Assembly: GCA_039640495.1 (NCBI GenBank)
Contig: CP046864.1
Span: 2,294,001-2,358,000 of the forward strand
Length of the DNA: 64,000 nucleotides
Direction of reading: 5' to 3'
Origin: Rhodobacteraceae bacterium IMCC1335
GTDB taxonomy: Bacteria > Pseudomonadota > Alphaproteobacteria > Rhodobacterales > Rhodobacteraceae
The position numbers and the translations under genes are program-made. The notes under the pieces were generated by a model that saw nothing but the letters and a program-made list of their open reading frames with translations, was not told the DNA's origin and made no database searches. Of this stretch, positions 16,553-25,445 are shown one piece after another; the first letter of the stretch is position 1; every line of letters begins with the position of its first letter.

Positions 16553-17026
16553 TCAGAACAACGCTGGCGTATTTTTGGGATTCATAATCAGGTGTCCAAA
16601 CTGTGTTTCTAAGATCGGCTCAACACCAAGTGTCCCGCTGATTTGTTGGGCGTCATATTGGGCCGCCCGCATTTCCAACTCAAATGGGCCAACCTCGATA
16701 TGATCAGGACTGGATGCCAGAACCCACACAATCCGAGCAGCGACAGCCCCCGAAACCGTGCGAAGTGCCTCAACCAGCCGCCGATCCACATTGTCAGCGA
16801 TCCAGTTCAGCACTGGTACACCCTCAGCCTCTTCATCAGGCAAATCCATTTGAAAAGCCAACGGCTCATACACATCGTCCTGATGCGTGACAGGCTCCCA
16901 GTTAGGAACAATGCAGATCGCATCATCCCATCCTGCCTGCGTCAACTTCACCAACGGCAAAACAACTTCGCCAGAGCTTTCCGCATGGGCCGCTGTCAGC
17001 ATCTGAGTGCTGAGTGTCGTCCTCAT
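16553..17026 (-). CDS. Minor tail protein, DUF1833-like
   Basis: The start at 17026 overlaps the upstream stop by four bases and gives 157 residues. Features such as VLPLVKLTQAGWDDAICIV, FQMDLPDEEAEGVPVLNWIADNV and the FELEMRAAQYDAQQISGTL stretch match DUF1833-type phage proteins that precede the NlpC/P60 gene and connect distal tail to tip. Confidence 0.65.
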   Translation of the reverse strand: MRTTLSTQMLTAAHAESSGEVVLPLVKLTQAGWDDAICIVPNWEPVTHQDDVYEPLAFQMDLPDEEAEGVPVLNWIADNVDRRLVEALRTVSGAVAARIVWVLASSPDHIEVGPFELEMRAAQYDAQQISGTLGVEPILETQFGHLIMNPKNTPALF

Positions 17027-17385
17027 GGCAAGAGTTCCAAAGAAACCGTGAGCCGATAAGCATTCTTGCCAATCGGCACAATCTGCCAAGGCTCATCGCC
17101 ACCGACAAACCTAAATTTGCCCACCACATCCGTTATTGGATGTTCCATTTCAAAAGCCAATGCGCCAGAAGCTATGTCGTTCTCAAAAAAATTCTCAAAC
17201 CCATACAATGTGGCCACACTCAAAGGCTCGAAAATCAAGGCAACTGGACGTGGCGCGGCAGTGAAGCGTTTACGTTGCTTTGCTGGTCCCGCATCCATGT
17301 CCGTGCGTAATACAGCACCTATCGGTGCGCCAATGCTGATCTGATCATAGATCGGCGCAGCCATAAATACAGGCCAACTGGGCAT
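17023..17385 (-). CDS. Minor tail protein
   Basis: 120 residues, beta-rich (FLFEP-type strands such as VALIFEPLSVATLYGFENFF and GKFRFVGGDEPWQIVP). The ATG overlaps the tape-measure stop (TAATG). By position after the tape measure it is a distal tail or adaptor protein. No precise family was identified. Confidence 0.6.
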   Translation of the reverse strand: MPSWPVFMAAPIYDQISIGAPIGAVLRTDMDAGPAKQRKRFTAAPRPVALIFEPLSVATLYGFENFFENDIASGALAFEMEHPITDVVGKFRFVGGDEPWQIVPIGKNAYRLTVSLELLP

Positions 17386-20300
17386 TATGTACCTTTCGCA
17401 GTAGGACGAAGGCCAAACTTCTGCCCCATAGATTTTGTATATTTTCCACCAATGATGCCGCCATTCACCAAATCATGAACCATCACTTCAAGGCCACGAC
17501 CATCACTAGAAGGACGCGCCTCAACTCGTGCGTTACTGGCATGATTGTGAATTTCGACCTTCATTAACGAACCGACAGCGGGTGACGAACTCCCACCTCC
17601 CCCAACCAAGCCGCCAGTCGCAAACTTAGGTACAACCGCGCCTCGGTTAATTGCCTCAAGAAAGGGCAGAGATTGCGGCGTGACAGATGAGGCCCGCATA
17701 ACAAATTCACCGTTCGAAAGCCTTGCTGGAATGCTGTCAGAAGTCGCAGTACCCGGACCGCGTATCAAACCGCCCGTTGCCGCTTTCACACCGCCGCCGA
17801 AGAGACTCCCAAAAATATTCCCCAGAAAACCGCCTATACCACCGCCACCGCTTTGGCTTGACCCCGTTCCCAACCGAGCGAATTGCTCTGCCAGCAGATC
17901 AAATGACTTGTCAAAAGCCAAATCCAACAGCCGTTCAGAAATGCGGCCCAAGGCATCGTTCAAATCATCTGCCGCCCGAATGTCCTGCAAGACGTTCTTA
18001 GCAAATGCCTTAGCAGCTTGTTCACCTGCGGTTTTGACACGTTTCAGTCGATCCTCAGTCCGTTCCAGTTCAGCACCAAGAACAGACTCCGCATCAGCAC
18101 GTGACAAACCCAAGCTGATCAGTTCTGGCAACAGACCGCGCAGGCGCTCACGCTCACGATTCAACTCCTGCTCGATGAACAATGCTTTATGGCCATTTTC
18201 GACCAACAAACCCCGCGCCGCCGCAAGATCCTTTTCAGCAGCACGTTCCGCCGCACGTGCGCCACCAGTACCACCACCAGACTCGGTATCACGCTTATCA
18301 AAACTAGAATTGATTTGCCCGACACGCTGTTGGTACGCAGCCTCAGCCTTCGCAAGATCTTCTTGTGATCTCCCAGCCGTAGTCATCGCCGCAGCTACTT
18401 CAAGATATTGGGCTGTTTCCCGCGATAATGCTTGGTTGCGGGCATCCATAGCCCCTAGACGCGCACTATCTAAATAATCAGATTGAGCCTTATCTGCCAA
18501 CCGAATAGCCGCCGCTTCGCCACTAATTTCAGAGATAGCTTGCGAGCGAAGATTTGCCAATTCCCGCTCAGCTTCAATGCGCTCCAAACCAGATAGACCT
18601 TGACCATTCAAGCCCTTCAGCGCTGCTTGATAATCAAGGTTTGCCTTGGTAATCCCCTGCTGCGCCCTTGCAGCCCTATTCAAGGCAGGAATGGCCGCGA
18701 TGAGACCTGCTACACCAGCCTGTGCGGCAGCTGCATCCGCCGCCAACTGGCGCGCAGATGCAATCGCTTGATCTAACCCAATGGCGGCGGTCTTACCTGC
18801 CGTATTCAACAGTTCCAATCTCTGTGAGAGTTCTTCGACTTTGGCTTCTGACTCTGTGGTGCTCTCAAGTAATTCTCGCTGGAAATCCGTTAGATCACCC
18901 ATCGTGGCACCAGATTGAATCAATTGCCGTGCGAGTTCTTTTTCTACCTCAATATGTCGAGAAAGTTCCTCTGTGGTAGCGCTTTGAATTTGCCTATATT
19001 CTTCCCATTCCGCTGAACTTTTGAAACTGCCAGTACGTTCATGAAACGACTCCAAGAGCGACGTTCGAGCATCTCTTTGCAATTGATTTTGCTGCGCTTC
19101 TAATTCGCGCTGCGCGGCATTCAATTCTGCTTGCGCCAGTATAGCCAAATCCTGACGCAAACGTTCGTTTGCACGGATTCGCTCGTTCACAGCCGCAACA
19201 TCCTTTGTTGCAGCCTCAACGGATGCATCGCCTCCCTTGCGGGTCGCTTCTGCCAATTGTTCCTGTGCATCCTTCAAAACACCATAATCAGATGCAAGAG
19301 AAGTATTAACGCCCTCCAACTTACCAAGCGTATTGGACAGTCCGTCGAGAGAATTTTGTAGGCGTTCCGTCCCTGTTTTCATATTTGCCATAACGGCAAC
19401 AACCAACGTAATCGCTGTAATCGCCAGCCCAATCGGCCCGCCAAAGAAAGCCATCACTCCGTTAAATGCCCGAACCGCACCTGTGGTGAGCCGCGTTGCA
19501 ATCGACAATCGCGCCTGCGCCGCAGTCAACCCCGCTGTTGTTACCACTGCACGGGCATGAGCGCCCTGTAACCGAGCAATCGCCTTTGCTTCGGCATCAA
19601 TCGAGGCTTGTAATTTTTTGCCAGAGGCCACAGAAGCTCGCCCTTCCAGCAACCGAAGTTGATGATCTGCACCGCGAACGCGCTGTTTTTCCCGTATTGC
19701 GGCCAGTTCTTTTCGCGTATCAAGCACGGTTTGCCTGCTGACAGCATGTTGCGCTTTAGCGGCGACCACATCGTCACGTCTTTCTTGCGCTGCCTTGCGG
19801 AACGCACCGCTTAATGCGCCAACACCGCGACTGCCTGCTGTTGCCAAAGCAACCGAACCAACCACTTTGATGGCCTGTGCCATTGTCTGGGCACTCTCGC
19901 CAGCACCAGCCGCATACTCGCCAAGCGATGCAATCGCTCCGTTGAACGTCTCTGTCGCGCCAAGGCCTTCATCAACATTGCCAACATATGCAATCAAACC
20001 CGTCGTCAGAACACTGAATGCCTCTGAGCCAGATAATGCCAATGCACCAAATTTAGCATCTGCAGTTGATGCCAAATTATCCAGCGCCACCAAAACAACG
20101 TCTGCCGTTAATTTACCATCTGCTGCAAAGGCCTTTAACTCTGATCGCGTTGCACCCGCAGCTTTTGCAATCGCATCCAATAATTCAGTCGGCGCATTCT
20201 CAGAAAGCGATTTATATTCATCGCCAGCCAATACCCCAGATTTTAAGGCTTGCCCAAGCTGCGTTGACACCGAATCCGCCTCACTCGATCCCGCACCGCC

Positions 20301-20747
20301 AACTTTAAGCAATTTTTGAAGCGTCTCGACACGCCGCGCAGCGCTCTCAAAACTTGAATCGGTCGCGCGGGCCATTCCCTGCACCGCTTCCGCAGTACTG
20401 CCAACCGCACTGCGCGTGCGGATCGCCAAGTCGATTATGCTCTGCTGGGCCTCCGAGGACGCTGCCCCTATGGATTGCAAGCGGCGCTCAACATCGCGCC
20501 ATTGCTCCGCATAATTGCGTAGCTGATTGATCGCTGCACCACCCACAACCGAAGTCAAACCAACAAGCGCCGTGCGTGATTGCAGTATTGATCGCGTTGA
20601 ACGGTCCCAACGCTTATCAACGCGACCCAACCGATCATTGGTCAACCGCTCCTGACGTGCAAGGGTACGGTCATATACATTCGCCCCGCGTTTGAAATTC
20701 CGGGTATCCGCCCGATATTCCGTCAGGATGGTATCATGTGCTTGCAT
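17385..20747 (-). CDS. Tail tape measure protein
   Basis: 1120 residues, the longest tail gene. It opens with a tape-measure N-terminal domain (YAEQWRDVERRLQSIGAASSEAQQSIIDLAIRTR, shown in parts: RLQSIGAASSEAQQS) then long Ala/Glu/Arg-rich helical regions. A glycine-rich hydrophobic segment near residues 430-455 (FFGGPIGLAITAITLVVAV) can insert in the membrane during DNA injection. A Gly-rich GGGIGGFLGNIFGSLFGGG stretch and a conserved end (GGLIRGPGTATSDSIPARLS) close the protein. The length predicts a tail of ~165 nm at 0.15 nm per residue. Confidence 0.9.
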   Translation of the reverse strand: MQAHDTILTEYRADTRNFKRGANVYDRTLARQERLTNDRLGRVDKRWDRSTRSILQSRTALVGLTSVVGGAAINQLRNYAEQWRDVERRLQSIGAASSEAQQSIIDLAIRTRSAVGSTAEAVQGMARATDSSFESAARRVETLQKLLKVGGAGSSEADSVSTQLGQALKSGVLAGDEYKSLSENAPTELLDAIAKAAGATRSELKAFAADGKLTADVVLVALDNLASTADAKFGALALSGSEAFSVLTTGLIAYVGNVDEGLGATETFNGAIASLGEYAAGAGESAQTMAQAIKVVGSVALATAGSRGVGALSGAFRKAAQERRDDVVAAKAQHAVSRQTVLDTRKELAAIREKQRVRGADHQLRLLEGRASVASGKKLQASIDAEAKAIARLQGAHARAVVTTAGLTAAQARLSIATRLTTGAVRAFNGVMAFFGGPIGLAITAITLVVAVMANMKTGTERLQNSLDGLSNTLGKLEGVNTSLASDYGVLKDAQEQLAEATRKGGDASVEAATKDVAAVNERIRANERLRQDLAILAQAELNAAQRELEAQQNQLQRDARTSLLESFHERTGSFKSSAEWEEYRQIQSATTEELSRHIEVEKELARQLIQSGATMGDLTDFQRELLESTTESEAKVEELSQRLELLNTAGKTAAIGLDQAIASARQLAADAAAAQAGVAGLIAAIPALNRAARAQQGITKANLDYQAALKGLNGQGLSGLERIEAERELANLRSQAISEISGEAAAIRLADKAQSDYLDSARLGAMDARNQALSRETAQYLEVAAAMTTAGRSQEDLAKAEAAYQQRVGQINSSFDKRDTESGGGTGGARAAERAAEKDLAAARGLLVENGHKALFIEQELNRERERLRGLLPELISLGLSRADAESVLGAELERTEDRLKRVKTAGEQAAKAFAKNVLQDIRAADDLNDALGRISERLLDLAFDKSFDLLAEQFARLGTGSSQSGGGGIGGFLGNIFGSLFGGGVKAATGGLIRGPGTATSDSIPARLSNGEFVMRASSVTPQSLPFLEAINRGAVVPKFATGGLVGGGGSSSPAVGSLMKVEIHNHASNARVEARPSSDGRGLEVMVHDLVNGGIIGGKYTKSMGQKFGLRPTAKGT

Positions 20748-20949
20748 TTATTGCCCGTACCTTTTGTTCGAATGCCTTTTGAGAAGGCCAGAATTCCTGT
20801 GGCGTTGCCGCCCAGAAGTCACTTGGGGGCCAGCCGAGATGAACCGTTGCAAAAGCATAGGTTTCTTCTACCCAATCTCTTCCGATGTGATCATCGGGGC
20901 CACCTCGGCTGACCACTTTCCCTGCGCATCTTTCGGCGCATACAGACAA
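20734..20949 (-). CDS. Tail assembly chaperone, rcc01693-type
   Basis: Up to 71 residues. The C-terminal part, ATVHLGWPPSDFWAATPQEF, is the signature of the rcc01693/DUF2376-type protein found between the gp10-like protein and the tape measure in Rhodobacterales phages and gene transfer agents. The real start is uncertain: the first ~25 residues overlap the upstream gene, and a GTG near 20916 or a later start is possible. The end overlaps the tape measure ATG by 14 bases. Confidence 0.6.
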   Translation of the reverse strand: MSVCAERCAGKVVSRGGPDDHIGRDWVEETYAFATVHLGWPPSDFWAATPQEFWPSQKAFEQKVRAINAST

Positions 20950-21239
20950 TTTAGTAAGAATTTTGAAAGTGACGTTCGGATAGAAACGGACGTAATGCGC
21001 TCTGCAAAAACCACATTTCCTAGCGCCTCAATTCCATCAAACTCTTCACCCGCAGCCTGACAGGCATACCAAAAAATAAGGACCGCTTCTTCAATCTTCA
21101 TCCGCTGCGCAAGTACAAGTTCCAAAAGTTCTTGCACGGTCATCTCTGTGCGCGCCTCGATATCGCGCATCACGCCATAGGTAGGGCGCATCGAATACGA
21201 CACGCCCCCCAAGGCCACGGTAACGTAACCAGATTTCAT
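20868..21239 (-). CDS. Gene-transfer-agent gp10-like tail protein
   Basis: 123 residues beginning MKSGYVTVALGGVSYSMRPT, then a helical region (MRDIEARTEMTVQELLELV). This is the GTA-gp10-type family found between tail tube and tape measure in Rhodobacterales phages. It probably functions as a tail assembly chaperone together with the rcc01693-type protein. Its ATG overlaps the tail tube stop by one base. Confidence 0.7.
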   Translation of the reverse strand: MKSGYVTVALGGVSYSMRPTYGVMRDIEARTEMTVQELLELVLAQRMKIEEAVLIFWYACQAAGEEFDGIEALGNVVFAERITSVSIRTSLSKFLLNCLYAPKDAQGKWSAEVAPMITSEEIG

Positions 21240-21646
21240 TATGTGTTTACCGTGCGCACTGGATCATCGGCAAACGCAATGACCACACTGATCGAAACCA
21301 CGCCATCCGTGCCGGAAGATTCTTCCGAAATGGTGACATTCACATCGCCTGCAATCTTATGGCCGCCAGTATTTTCGTCATCGTAAGTCAGCGCTGCCGT
21401 TTCTCCGCTGTCCGACAATGCGTAAAGGCGGTTTTGACCAGCCGAAAGTGGGCGCACCTTGTTGAAATCGAAGGTGATCGTAGCACCTTCTTCGGTTTGG
21501 TACGGTAGCGTCCCATTTTTGCTACGCGCTTTTTCTTGTGCCTTCCCTGAATTGAAAGTCGCATCATTTTGGTATTCGACTTCCAACATCGTACCCGAAC
21601 CATCATCGATGGAAATCAGGATGTCTTTTCCTTTTACTGCTGACAT
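21239..21646 (-). CDS. Major tail tube protein (TP901-1-like)
   Basis: 135 residues: MSAVKGKDILISIDDG, ATFNSGKAQEKARSKNGTLP and a C-terminal GTDGVVSISVVIAFADDP. These match TP901-1-type tube subunits. Many copies stack to form the tail tube. Position directly after the tail terminator supports it. Confidence 0.8.
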   Translation of the reverse strand: MSAVKGKDILISIDDGSGTMLEVEYQNDATFNSGKAQEKARSKNGTLPYQTEEGATITFDFNKVRPLSAGQNRLYALSDSGETAALTYDDENTGGHKIAGDVNVTISEESSGTDGVVSISVVIAFADDPVRTVNT

Positions 21647-21647
21647 A

Positions 21648-22103
21648 TCAGCCTCCGTGTATCATGACTTTAAATTTGCTAACCCCGTGATGTGTCGCGG
21701 GATCCTCATCTGGTGCGTCGGCAGTGCTGATATGTTCAATGCCGCTTGCACCAGTAAGCGGCTCCCAGCCATCAAGCGCAGACACCACAAGGGATTGAAT
21801 GCGCGCGACCTCTTTTCCCCCATCGACAATCAAATCGCTGTCGCTGGGGGTATTTACGCAGAAAACATGGGCCATAAATGTATGACGATCGATATGACCA
21901 GCACCACTTGCGCCCTGCAAAACTCCAAAGCCATCGATCCGCACAAACAACGGGTGATTGCCCTCAGTGATATCCACGACAACTGGAACATCGCCAGTTT
22001 CGTCATCTGGATCATCTGGCGGGAATGCCTGATTTTCTAGCGCTTCTTCAAGCCGTGCAATCAACGCTTTTTGAAGTTCCCACCGGTTGTGAATCGTCAT
22101 CAA
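21648..22103 (-). CDS. Tail terminator / DUF3168-like protein
   Basis: 151 residues starting MMTIHNRWELQKALIARLEE, with VPVVVDITEGNHPLFVRIDGFG and HTFMAHVFCVNTPSDSDLIVDG blocks typical of DUF3168 proteins that cap the tail before joining to the head. It overlaps the upstream HK97-gp10-like gene by four bases. Confidence 0.7.
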   Translation of the reverse strand: MMTIHNRWELQKALIARLEEALENQAFPPDDPDDETGDVPVVVDITEGNHPLFVRIDGFGVLQGASGAGHIDRHTFMAHVFCVNTPSDSDLIVDGGKEVARIQSLVVSALDGWEPLTGASGIEHISTADAPDEDPATHHGVSKFKVMIHGG

Positions 22104-22534
22104 ATGTTCCTTTCTCTTCCGCCACCAGTTCGAGCCAAGCCACTAGGCGATGCCCTTCCAGAAAGCGCTTTTCTAAGGGCTGCGCGCATACGACCAGTAT
22201 GCTTGCCCTCAAATTCCAAAACTGCATGGTCGTGAAATGGGCGCGCCTTTTGACGGCTAGTCCCATCATGAACAAACCGTGCATAGAACGCAGCCCGCCG
22301 TGCCTTTGCGCTGACATAACCAACAAGCCCTCGCGTGCCTTTGGCTCTCAAACTCTTCTTGTAAAACTTGCGCAGCCGTCCTGATCGTTTGGAAACCATA
22401 GCATCAATGTTTTCCACGCCCGCGCGATGCACATCAACCACCGTCTCTGATATTGCCGCTGCAACATTGGCATCAACCGCTTTAGAACGCCGTCGTGACC
22501 GCGCCCTTGATTGTTTGTGACCACTGACGCGCAT
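22100..22534 (-). CDS. HK97 gp10-like head-tail protein
   Basis: 144 residues, very basic at the N-terminus (SHKQSRARSRRRSK). It contains the HK97-gp10 pattern: VYAR-like FYARFVHDGTSRQKARPFHDHAV. Proteins of this family sit between head closure and tail terminator genes. The start joins the upstream stop directly (shared base at 22534). Confidence 0.75.
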   Translation of the reverse strand: MRVSGHKQSRARSRRRSKAVDANVAAAISETVVDVHRAGVENIDAMVSKRSGRLRKFYKKSLRAKGTRGLVGYVSAKARRAAFYARFVHDGTSRQKARPFHDHAVLEFEGKHTGRMRAALRKALSGRASPSGLARTGGGRERNI

Positions 22535-22851
22535 TAGGTTGGAACGCCAGTTTCACAGGTGAACTCAAGATTGCCGCCGTCAGAGCTAGGAATAATAGAT
22601 CGGATATTAAAGACTGTCCCCGAAGAGGAATTCTTTATGCGCCAGTTGGTATCGACAAGGCTCGAAGTTGGCCCGCGCCGGACCACTAAAATCGCCGTAT
22701 TTTTACCCTCAAGCCGCCCTGCGATTACAGACTCTGCTCCACGCAAAAAAACAACTTCTGCAAAATCTTGAAATTGGGTATCCCAACGCTCAGAACCTCT
22801 CTTTTGAAAAGAGAACTTCACTTTTTGACCCATTGAACGCACTGGTTTCAT
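22534..22851 (-). CDS. Head closure protein (head-tail joining)
   Basis: 105 residues, beta-rich, with DTQFQDFAEVVFLRGAESV and DTNWRIKNSSSGTVFNIRSI, the usual layout of Phage_H_T_join-type stoppers (HK97 gp7-like). It seals the portal after DNA packaging and docks the tail. The start overlaps the connector gene by four bases. Confidence 0.7.
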   Translation of the reverse strand: MKPVRSMGQKVKFSFQKRGSERWDTQFQDFAEVVFLRGAESVIAGRLEGKNTAILVVRRGPTSSLVDTNWRIKNSSSGTVFNIRSIIPSSDGGNLEFTCETGVPT

Positions 22852-23438
22852 GCTGCAAACCTGCGGTAACGGCTAACCAAATTCTCCACAGCAATTTTGG
22901 TTTCATTCGGCACCCCCACATCACCAGTAGCCTGTCTTATCTCAAAAAAATGTGTGATCAATAATCGCGCCGCCGACTTAATGTCAGCAGGAACTACATC
23001 AACATCTGAAAATCCGGCAGAAAATCGGACCTCCACGGCATCAGGAAGGTTCGCCAATTGCGGCCAAGCTCGCCCCGGAAGTAAACTGACAAAACAGCTA
23101 CGCCCCTGTCGCGTAAGTTGATAATTTGCAGATGAAACAACACTAGAATTTCCAGCGGGGTCTTTGAAACGGATTTCATTGATGGCAGTAACCCGACCAA
23201 AGGGCAGGCGCAAAACATCAGCACAGAATGATGAAGATTTCGACGCCCACATTTGCTGAATCAGCGGGAACCCAAGCCCACCAAAACCATCTTCATCAAC
23301 ATCCAAATATGCAGTAGATGCATTGATCGCACGTGTAATTTCAGCCTCAAAATCATCGACCAAAATTCTAAGGTGCGCTTTAGCGTCTTCAGGCTCGATC
23401 AAATCGACCGAACCACCTGAAATCCGTTCCAACCACAT
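22848..23438 (-). CDS. Head-tail connector (gp6-like)
   Basis: 196 residues. The N-terminal SVDLIEPEDAKAHLRILVDDFEAEI and the following helical stretch with ASTAYLDVDEDGFG match gp6/DnaT-like head-tail connector proteins, which form a ring under the portal. The C-terminal half (ADIKSAARLLITHFFEIRQ) is also typical. Confidence 0.8.
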   Translation of the reverse strand: MWLERISGGSVDLIEPEDAKAHLRILVDDFEAEITRAINASTAYLDVDEDGFGGLGFPLIQQMWASKSSSFCADVLRLPFGRVTAINEIRFKDPAGNSSVVSSANYQLTRQGRSCFVSLLPGRAWPQLANLPDAVEVRFSAGFSDVDVVPADIKSAARLLITHFFEIRQATGDVGVPNETKIAVENLVSRYRRFAA

Positions 23439-23449
23439 CAGATGACCCC

Positions 23450-24061
23450 TTATTTCAAGTTCAGTTCAGGGTCGGAAACATCAGGCTCTGGGAACATCCC
23501 GACCAAAGCAACCACTTCTCCCAAAAGAGCTACAGTTTCATCGCCCAGAACATCACCTGAATCTTGCTCAGGTTCGATCATGGATTTCACCTTCAGGGCT
23601 TGTTCGCGAGCTGCTGCAAGCTCCAACCCCATCGCTTGCAATCCGCTTTCTAAATTCGCCACACGGATAAGCGCAGCATCACGCGCAGCGACAGCTTCAC
23701 GTTCACCATCTGCGCGCGCTTGCAAAGTTGCCGCAACCGACGGGTCATCTGCGGTCGGCTCACAATAGCCTGCAGTCTTCCACGCCTCATAAACCGATGG
23801 GGCAAGCCAAGTATTGTCGTGCGGTTTCAGGCTGTATTTTCCGCCCTCGATCCCCGTCAACATTGTCACGTAGACACCACGTTCGCAGAGTTTTTCCTTG
23901 GCCATTTCCGCAAAAGTGTCTTCAGACACCTCAATACGCTGGCCAGCAGTCAAAACGACTGCGTCACCATCTTCACCTTCAGTGTGATCGACCAGCATAA
24001 ACGCCACCACGATCACGTCAGTTGCTTCATCCACTGAGGCCTGTTGATTTTTCTTCGCCAT
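23450..24061 (-). CDS. Capsid-adjacent protein, unknown
   Basis: 203 residues. The first ~110 form a compact domain (VAFMLVDHTEGEDGDAVVLT, ISV-type strands, YVTMLTGIEGG); the rest is an Ala/Glu/Arg-rich helix (ADGEREAVAARDAALIRVAN) and an acidic tail (PEPDVSDPELNLK). Position between capsid and connector suggests a head decoration or head completion protein. No family is recognised. Confidence 0.55.
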   Translation of the reverse strand: MAKKNQQASVDEATDVIVVAFMLVDHTEGEDGDAVVLTAGQRIEVSEDTFAEMAKEKLCERGVYVTMLTGIEGGKYSLKPHDNTWLAPSVYEAWKTAGYCEPTADDPSVAATLQARADGEREAVAARDAALIRVANLESGLQAMGLELAAAREQALKVKSMIEPEQDSGDVLGDETVALLGEVVALVGMFPEPDVSDPELNLK

Positions 24062-24084
24062 GATAGACGCCCTTTCAATCTAAG

Positions 24085-24112
24085 AAAAACCACCGCCCGG
24101 ACACCCGGACGG
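24085..24112 (-). terminator. Hairpin terminator after the capsid gene
   Basis: On the minus strand CCGTCCGGG-TGT-CCGGGCGG is followed by TGGTTTTT. It lies 24-51 bases after the capsid stop and probably reduces expression of the genes downstream relative to capsid. Confidence 0.6.
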
Positions 24113-24135
24113 CAGAAGATTATTACCGATGCTGA

Positions 24136-25377
24136 TTAGGCGGCGGCTTGACGCATCTTTTTGATGGCCTTGTTGGTGGCGGCAATGACCTTGCCGTCTG
24201 TGCGCAACATGGCAAGGAAACCGACCTGTCCCTTGCGGGCATAGGCCGAATCCGTGAAGCGATAGAGTTGAATGTCCATGACATCGCGGATCAGATATTT
24301 GCTCATATCGCCGAACAAAACCGTATCTTTTCCAGCCGCAGGTTCAGCCATGTCTTGGTTGATCGCATACCCAAAACCATTGATTTCTGCAGGTGCTTCA
24401 CTGGTAACACCCGGCACCCAGATCGGACGGTTGTCAGCATCTTTCAGCTTTTTGGCAATTTTCAGCACAGTGTCGTGGAACATCCAACTGGCATCACGGC
24501 GGTATACTGGGTCAACGGAGTGCTCCAGTTCCGTGAAATCATCCCATGTAAAGCCAGCAACCAGCCCACCTGCTGTAGTGTGACCAATAGCCGACCCGTT
24601 GACGATACCAGATGGCTTGCCGACGCCGTCGCCAACCGTATAGGCCTTGTTGGTAAGGCGCGCCAAACGCGATGAAAGCAAGCCGTTCAGCATACCTTCC
24701 ATGTCACCAATACCCGTGTCTTGCAGCAAAGCCAGCGGCACAGCCACACCCTTGGAACTCGCCAAATGCGCACCGATAGAGGCTGTACCAAAGGCGACAT
24801 CTTCATCACCAACTTCAGTGTTTTCGGCCAGCCATTCGCCGATCACAGCGGTTTCGTCCACGGTTGGCCACTGAATGGTTTCACCGCTTGTTGTTGATTG
24901 CACCGTTGCAACAGACCGCACACCGCCATATTCAGCCATCGCTTCAAGCATCACGCCGCTGAAGGTTGTCGGGACAAGATAGCCACCCTCGCTGGCCGTA
25001 CCTGTAGATTGTGCATTTTGAACCTGCTTTGAATAATCATTCAGCACAGATTCAGGTAAGCGATTAACTGCCGCTTCGCCGCCACGTACATAGGCATCAA
25101 AGACCAATGAACGAACCTCATCACCGGGCTGCTCTTGACGCCCACCATTACCTTGCGGTGCTAGAGTATCGGGGTCGAGCGCTTCGGATTGTAGCCGTGC
25201 CTCTAAATCAAGCTGCGATTGTTCTGCCAGAATACGTGAATCGATAGTTTCGATTTCCGCATAAATTTCATCTTGACGGCTGGCGTTGTAATCCCCAGTC
25301 GCCTTGTCGAGATTTCCGCGCGCTTCTTTTGCAAGCGCGTCACGCTGCTCACGCAGCTGTTTGATAGTCTTGGCCAT
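24136..25377 (-). CDS. Major capsid protein (HK97 fold)
   Basis: The start at 25377 with GGAGG upstream gives 413 residues. The first ~100 are a charged coiled-coil delta/scaffold domain (KQLREQRDALAKEARGNLDK) normally removed by the prohead protease. The mature domain has HK97 signatures: GTASEGGYLVPTTFSGVMLE, SSKGVAVPLALLQDTG, LTNKAYTVGDG, PVYRRDASWMFHDTVLK and GDMSKYLIRDV. Hairpins on both sides may tune its expression. Confidence 0.93.
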   Translation of the reverse strand: MAKTIKQLREQRDALAKEARGNLDKATGDYNASRQDEIYAEIETIDSRILAEQSQLDLEARLQSEALDPDTLAPQGNGGRQEQPGDEVRSLVFDAYVRGGEAAVNRLPESVLNDYSKQVQNAQSTGTASEGGYLVPTTFSGVMLEAMAEYGGVRSVATVQSTTSGETIQWPTVDETAVIGEWLAENTEVGDEDVAFGTASIGAHLASSKGVAVPLALLQDTGIGDMEGMLNGLLSSRLARLTNKAYTVGDGVGKPSGIVNGSAIGHTTAGGLVAGFTWDDFTELEHSVDPVYRRDASWMFHDTVLKIAKKLKDADNRPIWVPGVTSEAPAEINGFGYAINQDMAEPAAGKDTVLFGDMSKYLIRDVMDIQLYRFTDSAYARKGQVGFLAMLRTDGKVIAATNKAIKKMRQAAA

Positions 25378-25391
25378 TGCCAAACCTCCAT

Positions 25392-25414
25392 AAAAAAACC
25401 CGCTCAATGGCGGG
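25392..25414 (-). terminator. Terminator-like hairpin just upstream of the capsid gene
   Basis: On the minus strand CCCGCC-ATTGA-GCGGG is followed by TTTTTTT, ending ~15 bases before the capsid ATG. It is a textbook intrinsic terminator in sequence, but placed inside an operon, so it is either an attenuator, antiterminated, or an RNA-processing hairpin giving a separate capsid mRNA. Confidence 0.65.
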
Positions 25415-25445
25415 TCGGTTTCAAATATTGCGGACGCGCCGCAGT

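Noticed and set aside
17680..18477. Plus-strand frame of 265 codons inside the tape-measure gene
   Set aside because: Low-complexity Ser/Ala/Arg translation, a shadow of the helical tape-measure coding strand.
19795..20319. Plus-strand frame of 174 codons inside the tape-measure gene
   Set aside because: Proline/alanine-rich shadow of the minus-strand gene, no start signal.
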